Assembly (NCBI RefSeq): GCF_004014805.1
Contig: NZ_ATDN01000012.1
Span: 186,001 to 250,000, forward strand
Origin: Mycolicibacterium elephantis DSM 44368
Lineage (GTDB): Bacteria > Actinomycetota > Actinomycetes > Mycobacteriales > Mycobacteriaceae
Length of the DNA: 64,000 bases
Direction: 5' to 3'
Part shown: in pieces, positions 33,228-42,690 of the stretch
How the letters are laid out: the number at the start of each line of letters is the position of its first letter
Numbering within the stretch: position 1 is the first letter of the stretch
Position numbers and translations under genes: made by a program
The notes under the pieces: generated by a model
The model's database searches: none
Told to the model about the DNA's origin: nothing
Seen by the model: the letters and a program-made list of their open reading frames with translations, nothing else

Positions 33228-35006
33228 TCATCTGGTCGGCCATCTGGTGTCGAAGATGTCCAGCATGTGCGGCAGGCCCGACATGTACCGGCCGCGGTCG
33301 AGCTGCTTGAACGGTTCCCACCACGGCGCCTGGAACAGCTCGACGATCTTGACCATGTCGCCGTTGTAACCCGACGCCTGCAGCACCCCGTTGGCCGCGT
33401 AGCGCCCGCCTTCGTTGGCGCCCTCCATCGTGGTGACGTTCTGGTCGGTCTTGATCCACTCGCCGGCCAGAAACAGGTTGTCGATCCCGGTGACCGCGTT
33501 GGGTCGTCGGTGCCACGACCCGGGATCCTGGATGAACAGCGGTTCGTCGTTGCGCACGTCCGGTGTGCCCGAGTCGATGATCGCCGGGTCGAGAAACCAT
33601 GAGTGCAGCATGTCGTCGTCGAGCACCTTGTCGGTGTCGTTGAGATGGGCCTTGATCTGCTGCCACGCCTCCTGGGCGATCTCTTGGGGCGTGCAGTCCC
33701 GTGCGCTCTTGCCGTTGAAGTTACCCGGGGTGCTCCAGTCGGAGATGATCGCCGACAGGCAGTCGCGCACGGTGCCGTCGCCGTACTCGGTGAGGCTCTT
33801 CTTCCAGAACTGCTCCTGGCTGATCGACGTGATCGCCCATCCGGAGTCGACGTAGTTGACGTGGCCCTTCGTGACGTCGACGCGGTCCTTGAGGTAGAAC
33901 ATCAGGCCGTTCATCCACTCGGTACGCAGCAGGGCGATGTTGGCCAGTTGCGGGTCGGCCTCGATGACGTCGGGGGTGAGCACGGCGGCGAGCTTCTCGC
34001 ACGGAATCGCCGAGATGTACCAATCGGCGACGACGGGCTGCGGGATGCCGCCCTGGCTGACCACGGTGGCCGACTCGATGTGCTTGCCGTTGGGGGTCAA
34101 CCGCGCCAGCGCCTGCCCCACGCGGAACTGCACGCCCTGATCGCGCAGGTGCTCGACCCACGGGTCCAGCCACTGTGAGCTGGTCGGCCCGTTGAGCACT
34201 CGGTCGAAACCCTTGCCGTCGATGTCGTTTCCGAACATCAGGATGGACCAGACCGACGCTTCGCCGACCAGACCGATCGAATGTGCGCTGGCGTCTTTGG
34301 ATTTGGACGCGGCCAGGTTGCGGATGATGCCGTCGGCCAGGTAGCGGTTGTATTCGTGAGACTTGCGGTTCGCCCCGATGTAGTCCTCCCACGTCATGTT
34401 CTCCCACTGGCCCAGCTTGCGTTCGTTGCTGCTGGTGACGTAGACGGCCAGCTTCTGCGCGGCGTACACCGCCTCCAACGGCGGCAGCCGGAACAGCGTC
34501 TCGAACACGGTGGTGACCGATTCGATGAACACCTCCGGAGTGATCGGGTTGGGGATCGTCGGAAGCGGAAGCGGCAGCGGCACAGTGAGATCCGAGCGGC
34601 CCAGCCCGGAGTGCAGGTACGACGTCGCGCGGGTCAGGTTCTCCCAGGTGCCGTTCCGGTTGCCGGGAAACGGGATTCGCCGCATCGTGTTGGTGACGTT
34701 TTTGTAGAAGCCGGGGAAGAACCGGAAGCCGTGCTCGGCCGGCAACGGCGTGGCCCCCGAGTCCGGCACGGGTATCGAACGGGCCTTGCCGCCGAGTTCT
34801 TTTCGTTCGTAGACCGTGACCTGATAGCCGCGCTCGACGAGTTCATGCGCGGCGGTCAACCCCGCGATGCCGGCGCCGAACACCGCGACCGTCTTGCCGG
34901 GCGCGGCCCGAGCGCGCGGCGGCATGGAGGCCAGCGCCGCCGCAGTGGCGGTTCCGACCAGGAACGTCCTGCGGGACAAGTGAGTGTGCTGAGCATCACT
35001 CGACAT
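33228..35006 (-). CDS. Tat-exported FAD-dependent oxidoreductase, hydroxysqualene dehydroxylase/phytoene desaturase-like
   Basis: 592 residues. The N-terminus carries a twin-arginine signal (LSRRTFLVGTATAAALASMP), so the folded flavoprotein should be exported or membrane-associated. FAD-binding GXGXXG motif VAVFGAGIAGLTAAHELVERG at about 40-60 with ERKELGGKARS, and the C-terminal FLAGEWIKTDQNVTTMEGANEGGRYAA. The family includes hydroxysqualene dehydroxylases and carotenoid/phytoene desaturases. It lies among menaquinone and isoprenoid genes but is not part of the M. tuberculosis cluster as I recall it. The substrate, perhaps an isoprenoid, is unknown. ATG 35,006. Confidence 0.82.
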   Translation of the reverse strand: MSSDAQHTHLSRRTFLVGTATAAALASMPPRARAAPGKTVAVFGAGIAGLTAAHELVERGYQVTVYERKELGGKARSIPVPDSGATPLPAEHGFRFFPGFYKNVTNTMRRIPFPGNRNGTWENLTRATSYLHSGLGRSDLTVPLPLPLPTIPNPITPEVFIESVTTVFETLFRLPPLEAVYAAQKLAVYVTSSNERKLGQWENMTWEDYIGANRKSHEYNRYLADGIIRNLAASKSKDASAHSIGLVGEASVWSILMFGNDIDGKGFDRVLNGPTSSQWLDPWVEHLRDQGVQFRVGQALARLTPNGKHIESATVVSQGGIPQPVVADWYISAIPCEKLAAVLTPDVIEADPQLANIALLRTEWMNGLMFYLKDRVDVTKGHVNYVDSGWAITSISQEQFWKKSLTEYGDGTVRDCLSAIISDWSTPGNFNGKSARDCTPQEIAQEAWQQIKAHLNDTDKVLDDDMLHSWFLDPAIIDSGTPDVRNDEPLFIQDPGSWHRRPNAVTGIDNLFLAGEWIKTDQNVTTMEGANEGGRYAANGVLQASGYNGDMVKIVELFQAPWWEPFKQLDRGRYMSGLPHMLDIFDTRWPTR

Positions 35007-35074
35007 GCCGCTAAGTTAATGGCGATTCTCCGCGGGTGGGCAGCGACACGCCGTAAGGCGGCCCCGATTGTCAG

Positions 35075-35761
35075 CTAAGGCTTGGTCGCGGCGTGCAGCG
35101 CGACGATGCCGCCGGTGAGGTTGCGCCACCGCACCTGCGACCAGCCGGCCTCGGCAATCTCGCATGCCAGGGCCCGCTGGTCGGGCCACGCGCGGATGGA
35201 CTCGGCGAGGTAAACGTAGGCCTCCGGGTTCGACGACACCGCGCGGGCGATTCGCGGCAGGGCCTGCATCAGGTACTCCTTGTAGACGGTGGCGAACAGC
35301 CCGTTCGTCGGCGTCGAGAACTCGCACACCACCAGCCGCCCGCCGGGTCGGGTCACCCGCGCCATCTCGCGCAGCCCCGCGGTGTGGTCCACCACGTTGC
35401 GCAGCCCGAAACTGATCGTCACCGCGTCGAAGACGCCGTCGGCGAACGGCAGCCGCGTCGCGTCCCCGGCCACCTTGGGCACGTTGCGCTCACGACCGGC
35501 GGCCAGCATCCCGACGCTGAAGTCCGCGGCCACACACCACGCCCCCGACGCCGCCAACTCCACCGTCGACACCGCGGTGCCCGCCGCCAGGTCGAGCACC
35601 TTGTCGCCGGGCCCGATCCGCAGCGCCGAGCGCGTCGCCCGCCGCCAGAACCGGTCCTGGCCCAGCGACAGCACGGTGTTGGTCAGGTCGTAGCGACGCG
35701 CGACCGCGTCGAACATCGAAGCGACCTCGTGCGGGTCCTTGTCCAGCGTCGCGCGGCTCAC
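35075..35761 (-). CDS. menG: Demethylmenaquinone methyltransferase
   Basis: 228 residues, SAM-dependent methyltransferase for the last ring methylation of menaquinone (also called ubiE/menH in older annotation). Typical features: [18 protein letters not shown] motif [38 protein letters not shown] and [20 protein letters not shown] 35,761 lies seven bases after TAGCGT on the same strand, so it is probably leaderless. Length fits the M. tuberculosis protein Rv0558. Divergent from an SDR gene 70 bases away. Confidence 0.93.
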   Translation of the reverse strand: MSRATLDKDPHEVASMFDAVARRYDLTNTVLSLGQDRFWRRATRSALRIGPGDKVLDLAAGTAVSTVELAASGAWCVAADFSVGMLAAGRERNVPKVAGDATRLPFADGVFDAVTISFGLRNVVDHTAGLREMARVTRPGGRLVVCEFSTPTNGLFATVYKEYLMQALPRIARAVSSNPEAYVYLAESIRAWPDQRALACEIAEAGWSQVRWRNLTGGIVALHAATKP

Positions 35762-35768
35762 GGCGACG

Positions 35769-35774
35769 ACGCTA
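35769..35774 (-). promoter_or_regulatory. -10 element of a probable leaderless menG promoter
   Basis: On the minus strand TAGCGT (TANNNT) ends seven bases before the menG GTG at 35,761, and no Shine-Dalgarno is visible; the mRNA would start at the initiation codon. Confidence 0.45.
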
Positions 35775-35831
35775 CCTGTGAACCGGCCGGGTCCGGGAAT
35801 GGGAACGCCCGTCGTGGGGATATATGGGGCC

Positions 35832-36656
35832 ATGAGCGAAAAAGTGTGGTTCATCACCGGGACATCGCGCGGGTTCGGCCGCGAATGGACGAAGGCGGCC
35901 CTCGAGCGCGGCGACAAGGTCGCGGCGACCGCGCGTGACGTCGCGACGCTGGACGATCTGGCGTCGACGTACGGCTCCGCGCTGCTGCCGCTGCAGCTGG
36001 ACGTGACCGATCGCGAGGCGGACTTCGCTGCGGTCAAGCAGGCCCACGATCACTTCGGCCGCCTCGACATCGTCGTGAACAACGCCGGCTACGGGCACTT
36101 CGGTTTCGTCGAAGAGGTGACCGAGCAGGAGGCGCGCGATCAGATCGAGACCAACGTGTTCGGCGCGCTGTGGGTCACCCAGGCCGCGCTGCCGTACCTG
36201 CGGGCGCAACGCAGCGGCCACATCGTCCAGGTCTCGTCGATCGGCGGGGTGCTGGCGTTTCAGAACCTCGGGCTCTATCACGCGTCGAAGTGGGCCCTGG
36301 AGGGCTTCTCGCAGTCGTTGGCCCAAGAGGTGGCGCCGTTCGGAATTCACGTCACGCTGATCGAGCCGGGCGGCTTCGCCACCGACTGGGGCGGCTCGTC
36401 GTCGCGGCGGTCCGCGCCGCTGCCCGACTACGAGCAGGTGCACGAGGAGGCCGACCGGATTCGCAGTCAGCGTGTCGCCAAGCCCGGCGACCCGACGGCG
36501 TCGGCGCGGGCTCTGCTCAAGGTCGTCGACGCCGAAAACCCGCCGTTGCGCGTGTTTTTCGGCGAGGTCGGGCTCGGGATGGCCAAGGCCGAATACGCTG
36601 ACCGGATCAAGACGTGGGAGCAGTGGCAGCCGGTGGCCATCGAAGCCCAAGGCTGA
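35832..36656 (+). CDS. Short-chain dehydrogenase/reductase (SDR)
   Basis: 274 residues, classical SDR. NAD(P)-binding [12 protein letters not shown] at the N-terminus, NNAGYGHFG, and the catalytic Ser/Tyr/Lys in [11 protein letters not shown] and [12 protein letters not shown]. The substrate is not identifiable; the relatives I know with this C-terminal region ([11 protein letters not shown]) are broad carbonyl reductases. ATG 35,832 follows an AT-rich patch GGATATATGG; an upstream extension to 35,739 would run into the menG promoter. It converges with mgtA, and a 60-bp palindromic repeat lies between and overlaps the mgtA end. Confidence 0.88.
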   Translation: MSEKVWFITGTSRGFGREWTKAALERGDKVAATARDVATLDDLASTYGSALLPLQLDVTDREADFAAVKQAHDHFGRLDIVVNNAGYGHFGFVEEVTEQEARDQIETNVFGALWVTQAALPYLRAQRSGHIVQVSSIGGVLAFQNLGLYHASKWALEGFSQSLAQEVAPFGIHVTLIEPGGFATDWGGSSSRRSAPLPDYEQVHEEADRIRSQRVAKPGDPTASARALLKVVDAENPPLRVFFGEVGLGMAKAEYADRIKTWEQWQPVAIEAQG

Positions 36657-36666
36657 GTCCGTTGGC

Positions 36667-36726
36667 GCGAGCAGACGCCAACACCCCCGAATTCATGCCG
36701 AAATGGGGGTTTTCACGTCTGCTCGG
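36667..36726. repeat. 60-bp palindromic element, copy A (SDR/mgtA junction)
   Basis: GCGAGCAGACG at 36,667-36,677 is matched by CGTCTGCTCGG at 36,716-36,726, leaving 38 bases between; inside lies a second stem (ACCCCC with GGGGGT). Total length (60), 11-bp end arms and 38-bp middle equal those of the two copies at 61,858 and 63,226, whose ends read GCGAGCGTGCG. The mgtA stop codon lies inside, so the repeat supplies its last codons. It probably also acts as a transcription terminator for the convergent genes. Confidence 0.7.
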
Positions 36727-37832
36727 CGGTGTTGGACGGCCGCGTAATGGTCGAGCAGCTCGTCGCAGATGGCCGGCCAGGTGCGACCGAGCACGCTGCG
36801 GCGGGCGGCGACCGCATAGCGCGGCCGCTCGGCGATCAGGTGGTCGACCGCCGCGGGCAGTTCGGTCTCGAATCCGTTGACGGAGAGCAGCAGCCCGGTG
36901 CGGTAGGGCGCGACCAGGTCGCGCGGGCCGCCGGCGTTGGGTGCGACGACGGGCAGGCCGGAGGCCATCGCCTCCTGCACGGCCTGGCAGAACGTTTCGT
37001 GCTCTCCGGGGTGGACGAACACGTCCATCGAGGCGTAGGCGGCGGCCAGCTTCTCGCCGTACAGCGCGCCGGTGAAAACCGCTGAGGGCAACATTGTTTG
37101 GAGCTTTTTGCGGTCGACCCCGTCGCCGACGATCACGAGTTGCAGGTCGTCGCGAGCGGCCAGAGCCGCCAGCCGCTCGACATGCTTCTCCGGGGCGAGC
37201 CGGCCGACGAAGCCGACGATCGGCCTGCCGTCCGGTGACCATCGGCGGCGCAGCGCGTCGTCGCGCGCCGACGGGGCGAACCCGGTGACGTCGACGCCGC
37301 GTGCCCACTTGTGCACCCGCGGAATGCGGTGTGCGGTCAGATCTTCCATGGCGGCGGTGGACGGCGCCAGGGTGCGGTCGGCGCGGCTGTGCAGATGCCG
37401 GGCCCACGCCCACGCGGCGCGGCCGGCGAACGCGACGCCGTAGCTTTGCGCGAAACCGGCGATGTCCGTCTGGTACACCGCGACGGTCGGCACGCCGAGG
37501 CGCCGTGCGGCGTGCAGCCCGCCGTACCCAAGGAGCGCCGGTGACGCCAAATGCACGACGTCGGGGTCGAATCCGCGGAGCACGCCGACCATCCGGGGCC
37601 GTGGCACGCCGAGCGGCAACGAGGTGACGGGGGGGAACATGCGCGACGGCACCCGGTGCACCCTGATGCCGTCATGCACGCGGTCGGCCCGCGGTTGGCC
37701 GCGCGGGGTGTCCGGGGCGATGACGAGGGCTTCGTGGCCGGTGCGGCGAAGGTGCTCGAGTATCCGCAGCACCGAGTTCGTGACGCCGTTGACGTTCGGG
37801 AGGAAGGACTCTGCGACGATGGCAACGCGCAC
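36693..37832 (-). CDS. mgtA: GDP-mannose-dependent alpha-mannosyltransferase (GT4)
   Basis: 379 residues, GT-B fold glycosyltransferase. N-terminal [21 protein letters not shown], central [15 protein letters not shown] and [13 protein letters not shown], and the GT4 donor-site motif with [28 protein letters not shown]. Its M. tuberculosis counterpart Rv0557 (MgtA, formerly called PimB) mannosylates a glucuronyl-diacylglycerol lipid precursor. GTG 37,832 gives the expected length. The C-terminal residues after HRRADV are encoded by a 60-bp palindromic repeat, so the natural tail has been replaced or extended. Confidence 0.9.
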   Translation of the reverse strand: MRVAIVAESFLPNVNGVTNSVLRILEHLRRTGHEALVIAPDTPRGQPRADRVHDGIRVHRVPSRMFPPVTSLPLGVPRPRMVGVLRGFDPDVVHLASPALLGYGGLHAARRLGVPTVAVYQTDIAGFAQSYGVAFAGRAAWAWARHLHSRADRTLAPSTAAMEDLTAHRIPRVHKWARGVDVTGFAPSARDDALRRRWSPDGRPIVGFVGRLAPEKHVERLAALAARDDLQLVIVGDGVDRKKLQTMLPSAVFTGALYGEKLAAAYASMDVFVHPGEHETFCQAVQEAMASGLPVVAPNAGGPRDLVAPYRTGLLLSVNGFETELPAAVDHLIAERPRYAVAARRSVLGRTWPAICDELLDHYAAVQHRRADVKTPISA

Positions 37833-37966
37833 ACCTGAATGGTCTCCGCGACTGATGTCGGCGAGGTTGCGTCGCGGCGTACGGCGGACGAAGACCTGGT
37901 GCCGACAACGGATGCGGCACCGCCGTTTCATCGAGTAGGGTGCGCACCAAGGAAAGGGCGGTTGAC

Positions 37967-38638
37967 ATGCGGATATCCCGTGTCCTGGCGCTGCTGGCGA
38001 TCGGTGTCACGCTGGTCGCGGCAGGGTGCACCCGACACGTCGCCGGCGCCGCGCAGCCCGACCCCGACAAGCCCCCTGTGGAGGTGAGCGAGGACGGCTT
38101 CGGCGTCGTCGCCGGCTTCGCGAACGCGCCGGCGCGCATCGAGATCTTCACCGAGCCGCAGTGCACACACTGCGCGGACCTGCAGGCCGACTTCGGCGAC
38201 GAGCTGGCCTACTACATCGGCGTCGGGCAGCTGAAGGTCACCTACCGTCCGCTGACGTTTCTCGACAGCGAGGTCGACGGGCAGTCGGCGCGGGTGAGCA
38301 ACGCATTGTTCCTGGCCGCCGACGCCGACGCGACCGGTGCCGAGTTCCAGCGGTTCGTCCGGGAGCTGTGGACCAACCAGGATCCGGGCGGGCCCGGCCC
38401 GAGCGACGACGAAATGGCCGAGATAGCAAGGGACGCAGGACTTCCCGAGAGTGCGGTCAAGCGCGTCGCCACCGGCGGGTCCGCGGTGAACATCGCCGAC
38501 ATGGAGGTGTCGAACTTCGGCTATCTCTACGAGATCGATCCGTTGAGGACCGGTACGCCAACGGTTTTCGATTTGGTGAACGACGAGCGGCTCGACATCT
38601 ATGACGACGACTGGCTGCGGAAGCTCATCCAGTCCTGA
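37967..38638 (+). CDS. DsbA-like thioredoxin-fold lipoprotein
   Basis: 223 residues. Lipobox LVAAGC (Cys about 21) marks a surface lipoprotein; the thioredoxin-like domain starts [20 protein letters not shown] and has the redox motif CTHC ([11 protein letters not shown]) and the cis-Pro region [10 protein letters not shown]. It is expected to oxidise or isomerise disulfides in exported proteins. ATG 37,967 follows AAGGAAAGGG. It is divergent from mgtA and converges with the DUF3592 membrane protein, with short direct repeats in between. Confidence 0.85.
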   Translation: MRISRVLALLAIGVTLVAAGCTRHVAGAAQPDPDKPPVEVSEDGFGVVAGFANAPARIEIFTEPQCTHCADLQADFGDELAYYIGVGQLKVTYRPLTFLDSEVDGQSARVSNALFLAADADATGAEFQRFVRELWTNQDPGGPGPSDDEMAEIARDAGLPESAVKRVATGGSAVNIADMEVSNFGYLYEIDPLRTGTPTVFDLVNDERLDIYDDDWLRKLIQS

Positions 38639-38647
38639 CCGCGCGCG

Positions 38648-38681
38648 CACCCTGCGCCGAAATGCGCCCACCCTGCGCCGA
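38648..38681. repeat. Short direct repeat between convergent genes
   Basis: CACCCTGCGCCGA occurs at 38,648-38,660 and again at 38,669-38,681, a 21-base period, in the 66-base gap between the convergent stops at 38,638 and 38,705. It looks like a dispersed intergenic repeat; no hairpin is obvious. Confidence 0.5.
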
Positions 38682-38704
38682 GATCGACGAAATGGCGGAA
38701 GAAT

Positions 38705-39250
38705 TTACTCGCACTTTTCCGCCCGTTTGTCCCTTTGGGCGCTTTGAACCCCCTCGATGCGGCGCTGGATCAGGCCGGTCGCGGGCAACGCCACCCCCGC
38801 GATCACCCACCCCACCACCGCGATCGAGCCGGCCGGGATGATCGCCAGCGCCGCGTTCCGGTCCTGCACCCGCACCAGATCCGGGTCGTTGCGGTCATAT
38901 TCGACATAGATCCGCATGCCCGTCTCCAGCTCCGACGGGTACAGCACCCCCAGCTCCGGCCGATACGTCACCCGGTCCGGCGTGACGAACTCGATCGTCG
39001 AGCGCCGCGGACCCGCGCTGAGCACCTCGGCCTCCGCGACCCCCATGTGCCGCTCGATCTGCCGGTCGTTGCGCCACGCGCCAAGCACCATCAGCACCGA
39101 CTGCAACGTCACCAGACACGCCACGATCACGATGCCGATGCGGATGCGGCGGAACACCCGCTGAGTCCGCGATCCGTTCGGCTCCGCCGACAGGTCCGGA
39201 ATCACGCTGCGCAGCGCGGCGAGTAGATTCCGGATCTTGCCGATGTTCAC
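38705..39250 (-). CDS. Membrane protein, DUF3592-like (Rv0556-like)
   Basis: 181 residues with two membrane helices (about 36-58 and 137-160) around an extracytoplasmic beta domain ([35 protein letters not shown]) of the DUF3592 type. The position directly after menD on the same strand matches the conserved membrane protein Rv0556 of M. tuberculosis. GTG 39,250 overlaps the menD stop by four bases, so expression is coupled to menaquinone synthesis, but no role in it is established. Confidence 0.83.
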   Translation of the reverse strand: MNIGKIRNLLAALRSVIPDLSAEPNGSRTQRVFRRIRIGIVIVACLVTLQSVLMVLGAWRNDRQIERHMGVAEAEVLSAGPRRSTIEFVTPDRVTYRPELGVLYPSELETGMRIYVEYDRNDPDLVRVQDRNAALAIIPAGSIAVVGWVIAGVALPATGLIQRRIEGVQSAQRDKRAEKCE

Positions 39251-40893
39251 AGCGCCGCCTTGATCGACGCGTGCAGTGCCCGCAACGAGGACCGGTCTGC
39301 CTTCACCTCCAGCACCCGCATCCCGTCGAACGGCTCGTCGAGCGCGGCCGCGAGGTGGTCGACCTCGAGCTGGCGGCTCTCCACGTGATACGCCCGGCAC
39401 AGCGCGCCGACGTCCACGTCGTGCGGGGTGCCGAAGATCCGGGAGGACACGTCGGAGAACCGCGGATCGCCCTGTTCGAGAAGCTCGAAGATGCCGCCGC
39501 CGTTGTCGTTGGACACCACGATGGTCAGGTTGCGCGGGGTGGGCTCCGTCGGCCCGATCAACAGACCGGAGCTGTCGTGGACGAACGTCAGGTCGCCGAT
39601 CAGCGCGATCGTGCGGCCGCCGGCCGTGCGCTCATGCGCCAGCGCCGCCCCGATCGCCGTCGACACCGTGCCGTCGATGCCTGCCACGCCCCGGTTCGAA
39701 CGCACCTTGACGCCGTGCGGGTTCAGCCCGACCAGCGCCGCGTCACGCACCGGGTTGGACGCGCCGAGCACCAGCTGGTCCCCCGGCCGCACCGCGTCGG
39801 CCACGGCCGCGGCCACGTGCAGCCCCGTCGTCAGCGGGTGCGCCTTGAGCTGGCTGCGGACCGCGTCCACGGCATGCCGGTTGAACTCCTCGCAGCGCTT
39901 CAACCAGCCCGGATGCGGCGCGCCGGTGGTGACCGCGCGGGTGCCGGTGGCCTGCGAGTTACCGGAGACGTCGGGCCAGCGCGGGCCCGTCGTCAACGCG
40001 TACACCGGGACCGACGGGTCGGCCAGCAGCGCCGACACCGGCCGGTGCAGCGTCGGCCGGCCCAGCATGATGACCTGCTTGGGGTGCACCAGCGGCAAGG
40101 CCAGCGGATGCAGCGGGTTGGCCGCGGGCGGGGCCGTCGGCTCGGCGACGGTCGGCAGCGCGGCGAGGTTGGGGTGCTCGCCCGCGCCGTGCCCGGCGAT
40201 GACGACGGTGTCGGGCGTGAGGTCGATGTCCAGCGGCTGGTCGAACGTGACCGGCGGGGTGTACGTCCACGGCTTGCCGCCCGGCCGGCCCTCGGGCGCG
40301 TACGCATGGGGATCGCGGCCTTCGCTGGCGTCGGGCACCAGCGGCTCGCGCAACGGGATGTCGAACTGCACCGGGCCCGCGTTGGCCGAGCGAGATCCCA
40401 TGGCCGCCACCAGAACTCGGCAGGTGGCCGAGCGCCACTGCGCGTTGAGCTCGGCCATCCGTTCGGTCGCCTCCTCGGCGAGGCCCAGGCTGATCGACGC
40501 GCGCACCTGGGTGCCGAAGTAGCCGAGCTGCTCGAACGTCTGGTTGGCGCCGGTGCCCAACAGCTCGTAGGGCCGGTTGGCGCTCAGCACGATCAGCGGC
40601 ACCCGCGCGTAGTTGGCCTCCACCACCGCCGGGCCGAGGTTCGCCACCGCGGTGCCCGACGTCATCGCCACGCACACCGGCGCCTGCTCGGCCACGGCCA
40701 ACCCGATCGCCAGGAAGCCCGCGGTGCGCTCGTCGATGCGCACGTGCAGCCGGACGCGGCCGGCCCGGTCGGCGTCCTGCAGGGCGAAGGCCAGCGGCGC
40801 GTTGCGCGACCCCGGGCACAGCACGACGTCTCGCACGCCGCCGCGAATGAGTTCGTCGACGACCACGCGGGCCTGCGCGGTCGATGGGTTCAC
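39247..40893 (-). CDS. menD: 2-succinyl-5-enolpyruvyl-6-hydroxy-3-cyclohexene-1-carboxylate synthase
   Basis: 548 residues; thiamine-diphosphate enzyme that joins isochorismate and 2-oxoglutarate in the first committed step of menaquinone synthesis. Visible: [31 protein letters not shown] at the N-terminus (part of which binds substrate), the conserved Glu region RIDERTAGF, and the ThDP/Mg motif beginning [13 protein letters not shown] with [14 protein letters not shown] [14 protein letters not shown]. It overlaps bpoC upstream and the membrane-protein gene downstream by four bases each, forming the order bpoC-menD-Rv0556-like. Confidence 0.95.
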   Translation of the reverse strand: MNPSTAQARVVVDELIRGGVRDVVLCPGSRNAPLAFALQDADRAGRVRLHVRIDERTAGFLAIGLAVAEQAPVCVAMTSGTAVANLGPAVVEANYARVPLIVLSANRPYELLGTGANQTFEQLGYFGTQVRASISLGLAEEATERMAELNAQWRSATCRVLVAAMGSRSANAGPVQFDIPLREPLVPDASEGRDPHAYAPEGRPGGKPWTYTPPVTFDQPLDIDLTPDTVVIAGHGAGEHPNLAALPTVAEPTAPPAANPLHPLALPLVHPKQVIMLGRPTLHRPVSALLADPSVPVYALTTGPRWPDVSGNSQATGTRAVTTGAPHPGWLKRCEEFNRHAVDAVRSQLKAHPLTTGLHVAAAVADAVRPGDQLVLGASNPVRDAALVGLNPHGVKVRSNRGVAGIDGTVSTAIGAALAHERTAGGRTIALIGDLTFVHDSSGLLIGPTEPTPRNLTIVVSNDNGGGIFELLEQGDPRFSDVSSRIFGTPHDVDVGALCRAYHVESRQLEVDHLAAALDEPFDGMRVLEVKADRSSLRALHASIKAAL

Positions 40894-41678
40894 GACTCCA
40901 GACTATCGGCGAAGAACTTCAGCACCGCTTCGTTGACCACCTGCGGCTGCTCGATGAAGCCCAGGTGCCCGGTGTCGGGAATCTCCAGGTAGCGACCCTT
41001 GGGGATGGCGTCGGCGACCTCACGGCCCAGATGCGGCGGCATCACCACGTCGTCGGCGAACCCGAGGACCAGCGTCGGGTGCTGGATGACGCGGTACGCC
41101 GCCAGCCGGTTGCCCTCCGGGGCGACCCCGAGCTGGGCCCGCAGCCCAGGGGTGGGCTTGGTCGGCCACATCGTGAACATGTCGATCCAGTCGCGGACCT
41201 TCGCGTCGTCGTTGAGGGTCTTCGGCGAGAAGCTCTCCAGCAGCCTGATTTTCGCGTCATAGCTGGGCGGGAGCGTGATGCCGGACTCGGTGAGCTCCAC
41301 CTCGGCCCTGCGGAAGAACTCGCGGGAGCGGTCGGCGCGGCCGCGGGTGGCCATCAGCACCGTGCGGTCGACGAGCTCCGGGCGCGCCAGCATGAGCTCC
41401 TGGGCGATGAACGAGCCCATCGACACCCCCACCAGCCGGGCCGGTGCGGCGTCGAGCTTCTCGATCAGCGCGGCGGTGTCGGCGACCATCGTCTCGATGG
41501 TGAACCCGCTGGCCTGCTCGGTGGCGCCCACGCCACGGTTGTCGAAGGTGATGCAGCGATAGCCGGCCCGCTGGAACTCGGGCACCTGATGCAGATGCCA
41601 GGTCCGGCCCGCACCGCCGCGCCCGGCGATGAACAGGACAGCGGGGCCGCTACCGCGGTCGTCGTAGGCCAGATTCAC
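40890..41678 (-). CDS. bpoC: Alpha/beta hydrolase BpoC (MenH candidate)
   Basis: 262 residues, the same length as M. tuberculosis BpoC (Rv0554). Catalytic triad: Ser in [11 protein letters not shown] (nucleophile elbow), Asp in LGFADDVVM, and His in [12 protein letters not shown]. Historically called a peroxidase, it sits between menC and menD in M. tuberculosis and is a candidate for the MenH step (pyruvate elimination), not proved by sequence. GTG 41,678 fits; a longer start would run into the 55-bp palindrome. Its stop overlaps the menD start. Here the gene upstream is an accessory insert instead of menC. Confidence 0.88.
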   Translation of the reverse strand: MNLAYDDRGSGPAVLFIAGRGGAGRTWHLHQVPEFQRAGYRCITFDNRGVGATEQASGFTIETMVADTAALIEKLDAAPARLVGVSMGSFIAQELMLARPELVDRTVLMATRGRADRSREFFRRAEVELTESGITLPPSYDAKIRLLESFSPKTLNDDAKVRDWIDMFTMWPTKPTPGLRAQLGVAPEGNRLAAYRVIQHPTLVLGFADDVVMPPHLGREVADAIPKGRYLEIPDTGHLGFIEQPQVVNEAVLKFFADSLES

Positions 41679-41697
41679 GCTGACGACCGTATCTCGC

Positions 41698-41752
41698 GGC
41701 GATTTCGGCGCGGATATGGCCCGTGGCGGGGCGTCGGCGCGCCGAAATCGCC
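41698..41752. repeat. 55-bp palindromic repeat, copy 1 (upstream of AbiEi/DUF559 gene)
   Basis: Arms GGCGATTTCGGCGCG and CGCGCCGAAATCGCC are perfect reverse complements separated by about 25 bases that include TGGCGGGGC. The downstream copy at 42,636-42,690 has the same length, the same TGGCGGGGC centre, and arms with one paired change (A-T replaced by G-C). It lies 19 bases before bpoC (which reads away) and 41 bases before the next gene. Confidence 0.75.
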
Positions 41753-41793
41753 GGAAGTGGAACCGCGGGGCCCTCGCGCGCGTCCGAACGATC

Positions 41794-42675
41794 ATGATCG
41801 ACGACTATCTGCGCCGTCATGACGGCGTGATCACGCTTGCTCAGGCGCGCAGGGCCGGCCTGACCCACAAAGTCGTGCAACGACGCGTGGCCTCCGGGCG
41901 TTGGCGCAGGTGCACGCCGGGGGTGTACTTCGTCGAAGATCGGCCTTTCACCGACGCAGCGCGTATCCGCGCAGCGGTGTGGGGCTACGGCCCACAGGCT
42001 GCGGCGAGCGGCCTCACCGCCGCCTGGTGGCACCGCCTCACGAGGTTCGCCCCGGACCTCGTCGAAGTCACCGTCCCTCGGAACAGTCACGGACGCAGGC
42101 ATGACGGGTCCCGGGTGCGACGGCGCGACCTCGAGCCGTCAGACGTCGTCGAGCGAGACGGGCTTCGGCTGACGGCGCCGGAACTGACGGTGCTGGAAGC
42201 CGCGGTCCAGCGCGGCGGCGGAGCGAGGCTGATGGATTCTGCGCTACAGCGTCATGTCGAGCTGGGCCAGTTGTGGCGGGCGCAGCTGCGCAACAAGGGC
42301 CGGTACGGCTCGCCGCGAGCACGCCGACTGTTGCACGCGGCGTCGGATGGCGCCCGCTCAGAGGCGGAGAGGCTGCTGCTCGGACTGCTCCGCAACGCAC
42401 GTATCACCGGGTGGAGGGCGAACCACCCATTCGGCCCGTACAAGATCGATGTCGCGTTCACGGTGCTGAAAATCGCGATCGAGGTCGACGGCTGGGCATT
42501 CCACAGCGACGAGGAGGCGTTCCAGCATGACCGGAACCGCCAGAACCATCTGATCCTGCACGGTTGGCAGGTTCTGCGCTTCACCTGGCTGGACCTCGTC
42601 GAGTACCCGCAGCGGGTCCTCGCCGCCATCCGTTCGGCGGTTTCGGCGCGCTCGCGGACCCTGGCGGGGCATTAG
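41794..42675 (+). CDS. AbiEi-type HTH plus DUF559 nuclease-like protein
   Basis: 293 residues. The N-terminus (about 3-45, GVITLAQARRAGLTHKVVQR then GRWRRCTPGVY) resembles the winged-helix AbiEi antitoxin domain of type IV toxin-antitoxin systems. The C-terminus (about 205-285) resembles DUF559, a PD-(D/E)XK nuclease-like fold, with Asp in YKIDVAF and the E-x-D of IAIEVDGWAFHS, then WQVLRFTWLDLV. No AbiEii toxin gene is beside it. The gene is flanked by two 55-bp palindromes and the second encodes its last residues. Role unknown; defence or DNA repair (Vsr-like) has been suggested for this type of protein. Confidence 0.8.
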   Translation: MIDDYLRRHDGVITLAQARRAGLTHKVVQRRVASGRWRRCTPGVYFVEDRPFTDAARIRAAVWGYGPQAAASGLTAAWWHRLTRFAPDLVEVTVPRNSHGRRHDGSRVRRRDLEPSDVVERDGLRLTAPELTVLEAAVQRGGGARLMDSALQRHVELGQLWRAQLRNKGRYGSPRARRLLHAASDGARSEAERLLLGLLRNARITGWRANHPFGPYKIDVAFTVLKIAIEVDGWAFHSDEEAFQHDRNRQNHLILHGWQVLRFTWLDLVEYPQRVLAAIRSAVSARSRTLAGH

Positions 42676-42690
42676 CGCGCCGAAACCGCC
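42636..42690. repeat. 55-bp palindromic repeat, copy 2 (end of AbiEi/DUF559 gene)
   Basis: Same orientation and length as copy 1. Arms GGCGGTTTCGGCGCG and CGCGCCGAAACCGCC are perfect complements, so each change from copy 1 in one arm has its partner in the other. It covers the last 13 codons of the AbiEi/DUF559 gene and the end of the convergent DJ-1 gene, and could terminate both transcripts. Confidence 0.75.

Noticed and set aside
33075..33265. Minus-strand frame reading RYTVTPMPEVFDAVMHEV beyond the FAD oxidoreductase stop, suggesting a frameshifted C-terminus or gene remnant
   Set aside because: No start codon or ribosome binding site, less GC-biased third positions than neighbours, and it overlaps the well-supported small secreted gene; kept only as a curiosity.
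41794..42675. Complete AbiE toxin-antitoxin pair
   Set aside because: Only an AbiEi-like HTH is present and it is fused to a DUF559-like domain; no AbiEii nucleotidyltransferase toxin is adjacent.
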